From CAVWDU01 sp963840725 (lineage in GTDB: Bacteria > Pseudomonadota > Gammaproteobacteria > Pseudomonadales > Halieaceae): 64,000 bases of DNA. Every line of letters starts with the position of its first letter. The first letter of the stretch is position 1. The position numbers and the translations under genes are program-made. The notes under the pieces are model-generated. The model ran no database searches. It saw only the letters and a program-made list of their open reading frames with translations, and was not told the DNA's origin. Positions 18,435 to 28,066 of this stretch are shown here, piece after piece. The stretch is taken from the NCBI GenBank assembly GCA_963840725.1, contig CAWIZY010000008.1:7431-71430 (forward strand), written 5' to 3'.

Positions 18435-19734
18435 TTGAAACTCGACGCAGCTAAACTTGTGCCAGGACTCTCAGCCTTGTTCCTGCTCGGCTGTTTGGTA
18501 TTTGCTTACGGCGTAGCAGTTGGTAAGTACCAGGTGTGGCCTTGGAAACCACTGGAGCAGGCCAAAGACGTATTCGACTCCTACCGCAAGTACGGGCGTG
18601 TCGTCCCGGCATCCAATCTGTTCAACGAGGCACCGGCCGACGCCGCTCGCACGGCCTTTCGCATCTATCAACCAGAGGCCATGGCAGGTGGACAGTATGT
18701 TTTTGTAGGTTGGAATGACGAAGTAAATCGCTTTTCAGCCTGGTTGTTCGACAGTGAAGGCAACAAGCAGCATAGCTGGCTGTGGGATTATGACGAGCTC
18801 GACAATGATGGAGACGGACCACGCAATGGCTCGACGATGCCGCACGCCTTTGCAGTCTTGCCGGACGGCAGTGCACTGGTAAGTTTCGACAAAGGTGATG
18901 TCATGGCGCGGATAGACGCCTGTGGCAAGCCCGTATGGCGAGCCAAAGGCATCTATCACCACTCGCTGGACCTCGCTGATGATGGCACCGCCTGGACATG
19001 GCGGGGCGGCGGCAATGCTACCTGGGGGCCTTACGACTACCCTGGTGAACTTTGACCCCCAGAGCGGGGAGGTGCTTCAGGAGTACGGCCTGATCGAAGA
19101 TATTATCGGACGCGATGGTGACCTGGCGAGGCTATTCTCGGTCCGTTCTGATCAGGCTTTTGCCTCCGGGGACGGCGATAATAGTTTTATGAATCGCTAT
19201 GACTATTTTCACCCCAATGACCTCGAGGTTCTCTCGACCACGATGGCCGAAGCGTTCCCCGGCTTTGAAGCGGGTGACCTGCTCATGAGTTTCCGCAATC
19301 TGAGTCTGGTAGTGGTTATGGACTCGACACTCAAGGAAGTGAAGTGGTCTCGCCGTGGACCATGGCAAAAACAGCATGACCCGGACTTTCGCTTTGACGG
19401 GAAAATTTCTGTTTACGATAACAATACACCTATCGGCCGGTCAGAGATTCTCGTTGTCGACCCTGATTCCGGCGTGGTGAAAAATGAATTGGGGGGCGGA
19501 GAACTGACATTTTTCTCCGGCGCAATGGGAAAACACCAATATCTGCCCAATGGTAACGTATTGATTACCGTGCCAGCTGAGGGGCGAGTGCTTGAGAGTG
19601 ATCCTGGCGGTGATAAGGTTATGGAATTCAATAACCTGGTGCCAGGGCTGGCAAAGCTTAACGCCCATGTTCAAAATGGTATCTGGCTGCCTGCTGACTA
19701 CTTTAACGCTGCGCCAGGCTGTCCTCTCCAGTAA
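18435..19734 (+). CDS. Arylsulfotransferase (ASST)-family protein (one frameshift)
   Basis: Resembles the arylsulfotransferase family PF14269, whose characterised relatives move sulfate between phenolic esters in the periplasm. The first part has one N-terminal membrane anchor (residues about 7-29), then beta-propeller-like repeats (YVFVGWNDEVNRFSAWLFDS, MPHAFAVLPDGSALVSFDKG). The frame is lost near 19030 and continues one base away with TLVNFDPQSGEVLQEYGL, HPNDLEVL and GKHQYLPNGNVLITVPAEGR. Total about 433 residues. The TTG start has an acaggtga ribosome binding site. It is followed by two small membrane proteins and a sulfotransferase. Family assignment is moderate; the substrate is unknown. 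Confidence 0.75.
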
Positions 19735-19753
19735 TCTTAAAGGGTATATCTTT

Positions 19754-20041
19754 ATGCGTTTTTTAACAGTTCCAACTACAGTATTGCTTGGTTTTCTGGC
19801 TGTGCCTGCGCAGGCCTATGTAGGACCCGGTTTGGGCCTGGGTGCGATAGGCGCTTTTTTCGGTATTCTGTTTGCTGTTTTCCTGGCTGTCGTCGGGATA
19901 TTCTGGTATCCGCTAAAGCGCCTGTTTACGGGTCGCGGCAAAGAAGAAACGGCAGAGCAAGAAGCATCTGGCATGGCCGAGGAAGTTGCAGACCCAGCCG
20001 CGGCAACTGGCACTCTGAAAAAAGAGGCGGATAGTCCGTGA
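19754..20041 (+). CDS. Small membrane protein, unknown function
   Basis: A 95-residue protein with a signal-like first hydrophobic segment ending VPAQA (about residue 20), a Gly-rich stretch YVGPGLGLGAIGAFFG, a second membrane segment to about residue 55, and a charged tail rich in Glu and Lys. Its stop overlaps the next start (GTGA). I do not recognise a named family. Its position between an arylsulfotransferase and a sulfotransferase suggests a linked role, which is inference. Confidence 0.65.
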   Translation: MRFLTVPTTVLLGFLAVPAQAYVGPGLGLGAIGAFFGILFAVFLAVVGIFWYPLKRLFTGRGKEETAEQEASGMAEEVADPAAATGTLKKEADSP

Positions 20042-20490
20042 GCTATGTGGCGCTTGCCGCACTCTGTGTTCTTTTCATCGAAATGTTTATTTTGCTCGGG
20101 GTGCGACGGCGCATAGACAGTATTTTTTCGGTCTCCCGAGAGGCCACTCAAACCATGATGTCCTCCGAGTTGACGGACCGGCAAAAGGAAGTCGCAGTGC
20201 GCAAGCAGTCCTTGGCGCTGTTCAAGGCGACACTCGCATTTATTCTGTTGTTTGCGCTCATGGGTGCAGTGCTTTACGGTTTCTTTGCGGCATTTATTTA
20301 CTTCTTTCCGGCCTCTGAGGAGGCGTTGGTTGCGGATCTGGTGTCTCCGACCGTGATTCTGTTGATGACGATTGGGGCAATCGGTTATGTCTGGTTCACG
20401 GAAAACCCTCTCACAGCGACTATAGCTGGCTGGACCGTACCCTGCACCACTTGGCTTTCAGGGTCCCGGGTCTGCAAGGTATCCTGGTAG
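20038..20490 (+). CDS. Membrane protein, unknown function (3' end uncertain)
   Basis: Begins at GTG 20038 (MSYVALAALCVLF). Three hydrophobic segments are visible, at residues about 2-22, 62-90 and 100-120, separated by a charged loop (SREATQTMMSSELTDRQKE). After GYVWFTENP the frame enters sequence that, one base away, encodes the sulfotransferase N-terminus (YSWLDRTLHHLAFRVPGLQG). The true stop is therefore probably near 20405 and an indel there is likely. No known function. Confidence 0.55.
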   Translation: MSYVALAALCVLFIEMFILLGVRRRIDSIFSVSREATQTMMSSELTDRQKEVAVRKQSLALFKATLAFILLFALMGAVLYGFFAAFIYFFPASEEALVADLVSPTVILLMTIGAIGYVWFTENPLTATIAGWTVPCTTWLSGSRVCKVSW

Positions 20491-21515
20491 ACCTCGAGAA
20501 TGACATCTACCGCAAACGGCTGGCGGCCGCCGGCAGCCAGTCGGCGGTATTTGTTACCGGCCTGCCTCGCAGTGGTACCACGCTCTTGCTCAATCTGCTT
20601 TATCAGACTGGAGAATTCACTACATTCACCTATCGACAAATGCCGTTCCTGCAAATTCCTCTGCTCTGGGATCGAATGTCCTCACCGTTCCAGCAGCAAG
20701 CCGTGGAACGTGAGCGGGCCCACGGCGACAATGTCACTGTATCCTTTGACAGCCCGGAAGCCTTTGAAGAAGCAATCTGGCTGGCCTTTATGCGCGAGCA
20801 AATTGAAGCAGAGGACTACCTGAGGCCATTGGGCGGTGACGACTATTCCCCGGCTTTGGCCAAGGCCCTGCGCCAGACCATTACCAAACTCGGAATACTT
20901 GCCTCGACGCCGTCCGTCCAGGGTGCTGCGCCGCTTCGCTATCTGTCCAAAAACAATGCGAATGTTTCTCGGTTGGCCGCATTGAGGCGTCTGTTTCCGG
21001 AGGCGGTGATTTTTGTACCATTTCGAACGCCGGCTGCCCATGTTGCGTCATTAATGCAGCAGCACCAGCGGTTTCTTGCTCAGCATCAGGACGATGCTTT
21101 TTCAGCGAACTATATGCGGTGGCTGGGCCATTTCGAGTTCGGTGGTAATCTCAAGCCCATTAACTTCGGGAACTGGCTCAATGGCCGCAAGATCGACCCG
21201 ACTGCTGTGGATCAGGACTTTTGGCTGGAGTACTGGATTAGCGCGTACCAGTATGTGCTGGACCAGACCGCTGCAGGCCCGATTTTGGTCGATTTCGATG
21301 GCTTGCTGGTCAATGGCAGTGCGGCACTGGGCGACATCGCCAGTAAAGCCGGGCTCTCAGCACCTGCAGACTTTGTAACCGGTGCTGGAACCCTGCGATC
21401 ACCGACTACACGACCACTTTCAGCTGATGGCTTTTCATCAGGTCTCTGGCGGCAGGCCCAGGACTTACATCAGCGCCTGGTGGCGTTAGCGAGCTCAAAC
21501 CCTACATTGCCTTGA
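20451..21515 (+). CDS. Sulfotransferase family protein (start uncertain)
   Basis: A PAPS-dependent sulfotransferase-fold protein. VFVTGLPRSGTTLLLNLLY is the 5'-phosphosulfate binding loop; further blocks are TYRQMPFLQIPLLWDRM and FPEAVIFVPFRTPAAHVASL, the latter in the 3'-phosphate region. The frame is open upstream to about 20379 and YSWLDRTLHHLAF before the TTG at 20451 looks like genuine family sequence, so the true start is probably further upstream but masked by an indel. Length is at least 354 residues. Acceptor unknown. Confidence 0.8.
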   Translation: MAFRVPGLQGILVDLENDIYRKRLAAAGSQSAVFVTGLPRSGTTLLLNLLYQTGEFTTFTYRQMPFLQIPLLWDRMSSPFQQQAVERERAHGDNVTVSFDSPEAFEEAIWLAFMREQIEAEDYLRPLGGDDYSPALAKALRQTITKLGILASTPSVQGAAPLRYLSKNNANVSRLAALRRLFPEAVIFVPFRTPAAHVASLMQQHQRFLAQHQDDAFSANYMRWLGHFEFGGNLKPINFGNWLNGRKIDPTAVDQDFWLEYWISAYQYVLDQTAAGPILVDFDGLLVNGSAALGDIASKAGLSAPADFVTGAGTLRSPTTRPLSADGFSSGLWRQAQDLHQRLVALASSNPTLP

Positions 21516-21542
21516 CCTTCCAGTCACTGTAAGGTTTACGGT
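21512..21542 (+). promoter_or_regulatory. CueR-type operator and promoter
   Basis: TTGACC (21512-21517) is separated by 19 nt from TACGGT (21537-21542). The long spacer is the hallmark of MerR-family promoters. Within it ACCTTCCAGT and ACTGTAAGGT form an inverted repeat with 9 of 10 positions matching, close to the known CueR box. It sits 26 nt before the cueR ATG, so the regulator and permease should be activated together by Cu(I)-bound CueR. Confidence 0.8.
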
Positions 21543-21568
21543 GGGTGTTCGTAATGGTGGAGGTAGGT

Positions 21569-21985
21569 ATGAATATCTCGGAAGCTGCCCGTCATAGTGG
21601 GCTCAGCGCCAAGACTGTACGTTATTACGAGCAGATTGGCCTCATCGGTCCGGCTAGCCGGGGCGAAAATGGTTACCGGCAGTATGATGGCAAGGCAGTG
21701 AGAGAACTGCAGTTCCTTGCCCGGTCACGGGATGTCGGTTTTGACCTCGACGAATGTCGGGAACTGTTGCGACTGCACCGCGACGCGGGAAGACAAAGCC
21801 GCCATGCCCGAGCGCTGGTGATAGAGAAGTCCCATCAGCTGCAGCAGCGGATCAACCGCCTGCAGACCATGCAGCAGGTGCTGTTGGCAATGGCTGATCA
21901 ATGCAATGGCGACGAGGGGCCCGATTGCGCCATCCTGGACGGCCTCGGCAGCACAGAGCGGCCTGCTGCGGAGTCTGCGAAATGA
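21569..21985 (+). CDS. cueR: Cu(I)-responsive MerR-family regulator CueR
   Basis: A 138-residue MerR-family activator. The N-terminal winged helix is MNISEAARHSGLSAKTVRYY; a dimerisation coiled coil follows. The metal loop CNGDEGPDC gives two cysteines with seven residues between, as C112/C120 in CueR, the pattern for monovalent Cu, Ag or Au. The ATG at 21569 is chosen over upstream in-frame starts because it matches family N-termini and has an aggtaggt ribosome binding site. The stop overlaps the permease start. A CueR box lies directly upstream. Confidence 0.92.
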   Translation: MNISEAARHSGLSAKTVRYYEQIGLIGPASRGENGYRQYDGKAVRELQFLARSRDVGFDLDECRELLRLHRDAGRQSRHARALVIEKSHQLQQRINRLQTMQQVLLAMADQCNGDEGPDCAILDGLGSTERPAAESAK

Positions 21986-23154
21986 ATCATCCTGAGAACC
22001 CGGATCGTGCTGGTCACCCTTGCGACAATCAAGGACTGTCGGCCGCTGAAGCCAGCTGCTGTGGCGAGGCACAGGCCGCCATTTCTGCGTCAGAGGTGTC
22101 CACCTGTTGTGCCAGTGAGCCTGCACAGACCAGCAGCTGTTGTGAGAGTCCCGCGCGTCGCGACTATTTTCTCTGGTGTTCTCTGACGGTGGTTACTGTG
22201 GCCTACCTGTGGGGTGTGCTGAATCCACACGATCACCAGTCCACGGTCGGTGTGTTCACCGGTGGTATTGTCGAACTGTTCAACCGGATGTGGTGGGGAA
22301 TCGCCATCGGCGTTCTCTTCGTGGGCCTGCTGGCCAGAGTGCCTCGCGATCTGGTAATGGGCATCCTGGGCCGCGATGGCGGGGTCGGCAGTTTGTTCCG
22401 AGCCACCCTGGCAGGGGTGTTTCTGGACCTCTGCAGTCATGGCATTCTGGCGGTGGGCATGAAATTGTACGAGCGCGGTGCCAGTGCCGGTCAGGTTATG
22501 GCTTTCCTCTTGGCCAGCCCGTGGAACTCCCTGTCTTTGACCCTGATTCTGGTGGGCCTGATCGGCCTGGGCTGGACCCTCATGTTCATCCTGCTGTCGC
22601 TGGTGATTGGCATAGTTACCGGCCTCGTGTTCGAGTCACTGGTCGCCGCAGGGCGCCTGCCGGCCAACCCCTGGCAGGAAAAGCTCGGTGCAGAGCGGCC
22701 CCTTGCTGACCTATGGCAAGAGTTTCGGGGCACTATTTCGGTATCTGCCGACGGCCTCAAGGCTGTCGCCAAAGACGGAGTGACCGGTTCCAGAGTGGTC
22801 ATCCGTTGGGCACTCTTTGGCTTGATTCTGGCTGCCCTGATCCGGGCGCTGGTACCGCCGGAATCCTTCGCGCTGTGGTTTGGCGCCACCGCCTCCGGGC
22901 TGTGGCTGACTCTGTTAGCGACCACAGTCATTGAAGTCTGCTCCGAGGGCTCTACCCCCATTGCGGCTGACTTGATGAACCGTGCTGGTGCGCCTGGGAA
23001 CAGTTTTACCTTTCTGATGGCGGGCGTTGCCACTGACTACACCGAGGTCATGTCGATTCGCGATACCACCGGTTCATGGCGCATTGCCCTGGCGTTGCCG
23101 CTGATCGCAGTGCCGCAGGTGATGATGATTGGCTGGATCCTCAATCAGGTTTAG
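21982..23154 (+). CDS. Cys-rich permease, SO_0444-like Cu/Zn efflux transporter (ArsP/PF03773 type)
   Basis: A 390-residue membrane protein from ATG 21982, overlapping cueR by 4 nt. The first 55 residues are cytoplasmic-looking and hold cysteine pairs (ASCCG, STCCAS, SSCCES), likely metal-binding. About eight to ten membrane segments follow, with the permease motifs DLCSHGILAVGMKLYERGAS and VIEVCSEGSTPIAADL. The N-terminal CC motifs and CueR control argue for copper or zinc efflux in place of organoarsenical transport. Transport direction and metal are inferred from family and context. Confidence 0.85.
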   Translation: MNHPENPDRAGHPCDNQGLSAAEASCCGEAQAAISASEVSTCCASEPAQTSSCCESPARRDYFLWCSLTVVTVAYLWGVLNPHDHQSTVGVFTGGIVELFNRMWWGIAIGVLFVGLLARVPRDLVMGILGRDGGVGSLFRATLAGVFLDLCSHGILAVGMKLYERGASAGQVMAFLLASPWNSLSLTLILVGLIGLGWTLMFILLSLVIGIVTGLVFESLVAAGRLPANPWQEKLGAERPLADLWQEFRGTISVSADGLKAVAKDGVTGSRVVIRWALFGLILAALIRALVPPESFALWFGATASGLWLTLLATTVIEVCSEGSTPIAADLMNRAGAPGNSFTFLMAGVATDYTEVMSIRDTTGSWRIALALPLIAVPQVMMIGWILNQV

Positions 23155-23274
23155 CAATCGCCGGTGGATTCGCCGATTCAGTACGATAATACCTGCCTCG
23201 ATCGCTGTGTCAGTGTGCCTTTTTTGCCAAGGCTAAGGTAAACTGCGCGCCTGTTGATTAACTGGCCCAGGCTA

Positions 23275-24372
23275 ATGCTCGAGATCAATCCGCTGTTGCA
23301 GAAACTCAATGATATTGAGGCGCGCACCGACGTGCTTAGGGGGTATCTTTGACTTTGATCACCGCAAAGAACGCCTCTCTGAAGTAGAGCTCGAACTGGC
23401 TGAGCCCAGTGTTTGGGAAAATCCCGACAGGGCCCAGGAATTGGGTCGCGAACGCGCCGCTCTGGAGCTGATCGTACTGACGATCGAAACGCTGGACACC
23501 GGCAGCTCGGACGCGCGCGACTTGCTGGAAATGGCAGCTGTTGAGGATGATGAGGCTACCGCCTCAGAGGTGGCTGCTGAGATCGGGGTCCTGGAGACTC
23601 AGCTGGAGCAGTTGGAGTTCCGGCGCATGTTCGATGGTGAGATGGATGCCAACAATGCCTTTCTGGATATCCAGTCCGGCTCTGGCGGCACCGAAGCCCA
23701 GGACTGGGCAGAAATGATGCTGCGGATGTACTTGCGCTGGGGTGAGGCCAAGGGGTTCAAGACCGAGCTGATCGAGGCGTCGGGGGGCGACGTAGCCGGC
23801 ATCAAGAGTGCGACGATCAAGTTCGAGGGTGAATACGCCTTTGGCTGGTTGCGCACCGAGACCGGGGTGCACCGTCTGGTGCGCAAGTCGCCTTTCGATT
23901 CCGGCAATCGCCGGCATACCTCGTTTGCCTCGGTTTTCGTGGCGCCAGAAATCGATGACAACATCGAGATTGAAATCAACCCTGCAGATCTTCGGGTAGA
24001 CACTTATCGGGCCAGCGGTGCAGGTGGCCAGCACGTGAACAAAACGGATTCCGCCGTGCGCCTGACACATAATCCCAGTGGCATCGTTGTTCAGTGTCAA
24101 ACCGAACGTTCACAGCATCAGAACCGGGACAACGCGATGAAGCTTTTGCGCGCTAAACTCTACGAGATGGAAATTCTCAAGCGCAATGAAGAGAAGCAGG
24201 CGATGGAAGACAGCAAGGCGGATATTGGCTGGGGCAGCCAGATCCGGTCCTATGTTCTCGATGCGTCCGGATCAAGGATCTGCGAACCGGCGTCGAGACC
24301 AGTAACACCCAGGCGGTGCTCGATGGAGCCATCGATCCCTTTATCGAGGCGTCCCTCAAGCAGGGACTGTAG
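23275..24372 (+). CDS. prfB: Peptide chain release factor 2 with programmed +1 frameshift
   Basis: RF2 terminates translation at UGA and UAA. Translation starts at ATG 23275 and meets a UGA at codon 26 (23350-23352); a +1 shift continues the protein. The body has the anticodon-like tripeptide in RKSPFDSGN and the catalytic GAGGQHVNKTDSAVR. A second, non-programmed break occurs near 24266, where TCCGG should read TCCCGG to give SRIKDLRTGVET and the normal end QGL at 24372; this is a homopolymer error. Full length is about 365 residues. It is followed by lysS after 9 nt. Confidence 0.97.
23338..23353 (+). promoter_or_regulatory. prfB programmed frameshift site
   Basis: AGGGGG (internal Shine-Dalgarno, 23338-23343), TAT, then CTT TGA C (23347-23353). 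This is the canonical RF2 autoregulatory signal: when RF2 is scarce the ribosome pauses at the poorly terminated UGAC and slips +1 on CUU. Codon 25 is the CUU, as in E. coli. Confidence 0.96.
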
Positions 24373-24381
24373 GACAAGCAG

Positions 24382-25869
24382 ATGACTGATCAGGGCCTTG
24401 AACCGCAGGAAGAGAACAAACTGATTGCTGAGCGACGCGGCAAGCTCGACAGTTTGCGTGAGCAAGGTGGGGTGTTTCCCAATGACTTTCGCCGCACGGC
24501 TATGGCAGACGAGCTGCAGGGGGAGTTCGGGGACGCAGACAAGTCCGCATTGGAGGAAGCCGACCGACGCTACTCAGTAGCCGGTCGCCTGATTCGCAAC
24601 CGGGGGGCTTTCCTGCTGATTCAGGACGGATCCGGAGAGATTCAGCTGTATGTGGATCGCAAAGGCCTCGAGGCGCAAACACTGGCCGATATCAAAAGCT
24701 GGGATCTGGGCGATATCGTCGCCGCTAGTGGTCCATTGCACAAATCCGGCAAAGGCGATCTTTATATCAATATGCGTGAAGCACGTCTGCTGACCAAGGC
24801 ATTGCGACCGCTGCCCGACAAATACCATGGCCTCGCCGACCAGGAACTGCGCTATCGCCAGCGTTATGTAGACCTCATCGTTAACGCAGATTCACGAGAC
24901 GTGTTTCGCACTCGCTCGAAGATCATCGACTTCATTCGCAGCTACATGAGCGAGCGTGAATTCATGGAAGTCGAGACGCCAATGATGCAGGTGATTCCTG
25001 GCGGCGCGGCGGCGCGGCCCTTTGTAACCCATCATAATGCGCTGTCTCGGGAGATGTATCTGCGGATCGCGCCAGAACTTTACCTGAAGAGGCTGGTAGT
25101 GGGTGGCTTCGAGCGCGTGTTTGAAATCAACCGCAGTTTCCGCAACGAGGGCCTCTCGACCCGGCACAACCCCGAATTCACCATGCTGGAGTACTACTGG
25201 GCCTACGCGGACTATCGGGATGCGATGGACCTTACCGAAGACCTGCTGCGCCGTTTGACCAGCAGTGTGCTGGGTACCACCACGGTCAGCTACCAGGGAC
25301 AAGAGTACGACTTCGCACAAGCCTTTACCCGCATGACAGTGTTTGACTCGATCCTTCGTTTCAACCCCGATCTGGATGCGATGCAACTCCGCGAACTTGA
25401 GCCAGCCCGTGCTGTGGCCAGCAGTCTGGGTATTGCATTGAAGGACAGCTGGGGTCTGGGCAAAGTGCAGATCGAGATTTTTGAGAAAACAGTTGAACAC
25501 CGCCTGGATCAGCCAACCTTCATCACCGCCTATCCCACGGAGGTATCACCCCTTGCCCGACGCAGTGATAGCGACTCTTTTGTAACGGATCGCTTTGAGT
25601 TTTTCGTTGGGGGCCGTGAACTGGCCAATGGGTTCTCGGAACTGAACGATGCGGAGGATCAGGCGGAGCGATTCCAGGCCCAGGTGTCGGAACTCGAGGC
25701 GGGTGATGAGGAAGCGATGCATTTTGATCACGACTATATTCGGGCATTGGAATATGGCTTGCCACCCACGGCCGGAGAGGGTATCGGGATAGACCGTTTG
25801 GTGATGCTGCTCACCGACTCGCCATCGATCCGGGACGTCATTCTGTTTCCCCACCTGCGCCCCGAGTGA
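24382..25869 (+). CDS. lysS: Lysyl-tRNA synthetase, class II
   Basis: Charges tRNA-Lys. The 495-residue product has the N-terminal OB-fold anticodon-binding domain (YSVAGRLIRNRGAFLLIQDG) and the class II catalytic core: RSKIIDFIRSYMSERE, FRNEGLSTRHNPEFTMLE (motif 2) and GIGIDRLVMLLTDSPSIRD (motif 3). Length and order are normal and the frame is intact. prfB-lysS adjacency is standard in gammaproteobacteria. Confidence 0.97.
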   Translation: MTDQGLEPQEENKLIAERRGKLDSLREQGGVFPNDFRRTAMADELQGEFGDADKSALEEADRRYSVAGRLIRNRGAFLLIQDGSGEIQLYVDRKGLEAQTLADIKSWDLGDIVAASGPLHKSGKGDLYINMREARLLTKALRPLPDKYHGLADQELRYRQRYVDLIVNADSRDVFRTRSKIIDFIRSYMSEREFMEVETPMMQVIPGGAAARPFVTHHNALSREMYLRIAPELYLKRLVVGGFERVFEINRSFRNEGLSTRHNPEFTMLEYYWAYADYRDAMDLTEDLLRRLTSSVLGTTTVSYQGQEYDFAQAFTRMTVFDSILRFNPDLDAMQLRELEPARAVASSLGIALKDSWGLGKVQIEIFEKTVEHRLDQPTFITAYPTEVSPLARRSDSDSFVTDRFEFFVGGRELANGFSELNDAEDQAERFQAQVSELEAGDEEAMHFDHDYIRALEYGLPPTAGEGIGIDRLVMLLTDSPSIRDVILFPHLRPE

Positions 25870-25945
25870 GGCCGACGTGCTTCTCTGTCGCCGGTGGGAA
25901 GTGCTAAACTCCCCGGCAGTCCCCTTCCTGCTTGCGAGGTACTCA

Positions 25946-26587
25946 TTGCGCCTGTCAACCGTCACGCTGTTTGTCGCTGTTGTACTGCCACTTTTGCAGG
26001 GTTGCGTGACGGCCCCCGAAGGAGACGGAGAAATGCGGGAGCTTGGTGCCGCTTCGACCCGGCCGGTGGAACGCGCAACCGACGGGCCGTCTACCGGTGA
26101 GGCCGGTCAGCCGATACCCGAGCTGACCCTGAACCTGACCGAGCCCGAGTGTGAGTGCACACTGGATACCCAGGATCGGGACAAGACGTTTCTTGACCGG
26201 GGGTTTACCGCGCTGTCACAAGGCGATCATATAGAGGCAGTGCAGTATTTCCAGCGCTACCAGAGACTGGAAAAATCGGCCGTTAGCAACTGGGAGGCCG
26301 AGATAGCGATAGCCTATGTGAGCACCTTGCAGCACAGCCCTTTTTACGATCCGGATAGCGCACGCAAGTCCTATCGCCGACTGCAGAAAGAGTTCAGGAA
26401 CAACTGGCAGGTCGATGAGCGCAGCCTCTTGGTTGCCATGTCGCTGGAGAGTTTTCGGGTCATGTATCGTCACGTCGATGACCTCGAGGATACCAACGCC
26501 ACGCTCAGAGAAGACCTGCAAAAACGTGAGGAAGCGCTTAAACGACTGCGGGAGCTGACACTGGGGCAGAAGGCAACGCGACCGTAA
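25946..26587 (+). CDS. Lipoprotein of unknown function with C-terminal coiled coil
   Basis: From TTG 25946 (LRLSTVTLFVAVVLP) the signal peptide ends in the lipobox LLQGC, so the mature protein is lipidated at that Cys, about residue 19. The mature part has a linker rich in charged and Pro residues, a helical region resembling TPR-like repeats (FLDRGFTALSQGDHIEAVQY), and a C-terminal coiled coil (LEDTNATLREDLQKREEAL). An upstream ATG at 25877 would bury the signal peptide and is rejected. Its 3' end overlaps the convergent histidine kinase gene by 50 nt. Related lipoproteins are sometimes encoded next to two-component systems, so a link is possible but unproven. Confidence 0.75.
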   Translation: MRLSTVTLFVAVVLPLLQGCVTAPEGDGEMRELGAASTRPVERATDGPSTGEAGQPIPELTLNLTEPECECTLDTQDRDKTFLDRGFTALSQGDHIEAVQYFQRYQRLEKSAVSNWEAEIAIAYVSTLQHSPFYDPDSARKSYRRLQKEFRNNWQVDERSLLVAMSLESFRVMYRHVDDLEDTNATLREDLQKREEALKRLRELTLGQKATRP

Positions 26588-28066
26588 ACGTCGACCCCTC
26601 TCCGGGCTGGCTAGTGACGCTGATTTCGCCCCCCATCAGTTCGCAAAAGTCCTGGCATATGGCCAGGCCCAGGCCGGTACCGCCGTAGTTCGCACTGGTA
26701 GCGCTGTCAGCCTGCTCAAACGCGTCAAAGACTCGACTCTGCGCTTCCCGATCCATGCCTATCCCGGTATCGCGCACCTTGAATTCCAGCCAATCAGCAC
26801 GCTGTGGGATTTCGCCTGCAGTGACCGTAATCGTACCCTGTTGGGTAAATTTGCAGGCATTGCTTAACAGATTGACAAAAATCTGGCGGAATTTGGTGGC
26901 GTCGTTATAGAGCGTTGGGAGCCCCTCTATGCCCAGCAGCTCAAGCCGGTTTTCCCTGTCCTTGAGCAGCGGGGAGAGTGAGTCACAGACCTGCTTCAGG
27001 ATCTCGCCCGGGAGAAACGTTTCACAGTGCAGTGACATTTTGCCAGTCTCTATTTTCGAGAGATCAAGTATGTCGTTTATCAGGCTGAGCAGCTGGCGTC
27101 CGGACAGAATGATCTTGTCCAGGTCTGTCTGGAACTGCTGGCGATCCACTTCACGACCGTCCGCCAGCTCATCGTGCAGCATTTCGCTGTAACCGATGAT
27201 GGCGTTGAGGGGGGTGCGCAGTTCATGACTGACATTGGCCAGGAACGTACTTTTCGCGGCATTGGCGCCATCGGCCACATCTCGTGCATTACGAACGTCA
27301 TAGATGGCATTGCGGAGTTTGTCCGACATAGCGTTGAAGGCTGACGCGAGATCGCCCAGTTCGCCGTTGTCGTTGATGTTATCAATGCGGAAGTTGAGAT
27401 CACCGCTGCCGAATCGTTCCGTTCCGGTTTTAAGCAGCTTCAGAGAACTATTGGTATGCCTGACCAGAAAAAAGCCCAGGGTCGAGGTGAGAAATATAGA
27501 GGCGAGAAAACCGATCACGGTGATTCGATCGGTCAGCATTATGGTGCGGTCGATGATACTGGCCCGCTGGTTGGCGATGAACGCCTGTCGCTGCTCCAAC
27601 TCCTTGAGGTGTTCGCTGGTTTCCATAAACGGAAAGGGGTCACTCACCTTGCTATTTTTCTCAGGGTCATTGTAATTGCGATAAAACGATCGCCAGCCAG
27701 TCAGCAGCTCTTCGCCGCTTCGCATCAGTTGATCGAAGTACAGTTGGCCGAGTCGTGGCTGAGCTCACCCAACTCACGAATCATCTCGCCGATGGTGTCA
27801 ATACTGGCTTCAGCCTGCTGTAATTCAGTGCTGTCGAGCTGGTCGTCGGTGTTTTCCCGCAGGGTATCGAGAATCAGTATTTGTTGGCGCTGATCATTTA
27901 ATGCCTGCTCCAGTTCGCTCGATAATTGCGCGGCCTCGACCGAGTTGCGATAGGCGATCATGCTCTCACTTCGGGCAAAGCTACCCCAGAAATGTGTCCC
28001 CACATTAAGCGCAAACAGAATCAGGATCGCGAATAATGACAGCGTTAAACGTCGGCGAAGACTCAT
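26538..28066 (-). CDS. Membrane sensor histidine kinase (one frameshift)
   Basis: A hybrid-free kinase of about 509 residues. The first part (MSLRRRLTLSLFAILILFAL membrane segment, then a periplasmic helical sensor) shifts frame near 27745. The rest holds a second membrane segment (VIGFLASIFLTSTLGFFLV), a HAMP domain, HisKA with phosphoacceptor His in NVSHELRTPLNAIIGYSE, and HATPase boxes NLLSNACKFT, DTGIGMD and GGTGLGLA. Its start overlaps the receiver gene stop by 4 nt, so kinase, receiver and receiver-cyclase form one operon. The ligand is unknown. The break is a likely sequence error because both halves are well conserved. Confidence 0.9.

Noticed and set aside
20385..20490. Fusion of the small membrane protein with the sulfotransferase
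   Set aside because: An indel at about 20405 would join them, but the sulfotransferase N-terminus looks like a normal start region; overlapping separate genes are more likely.
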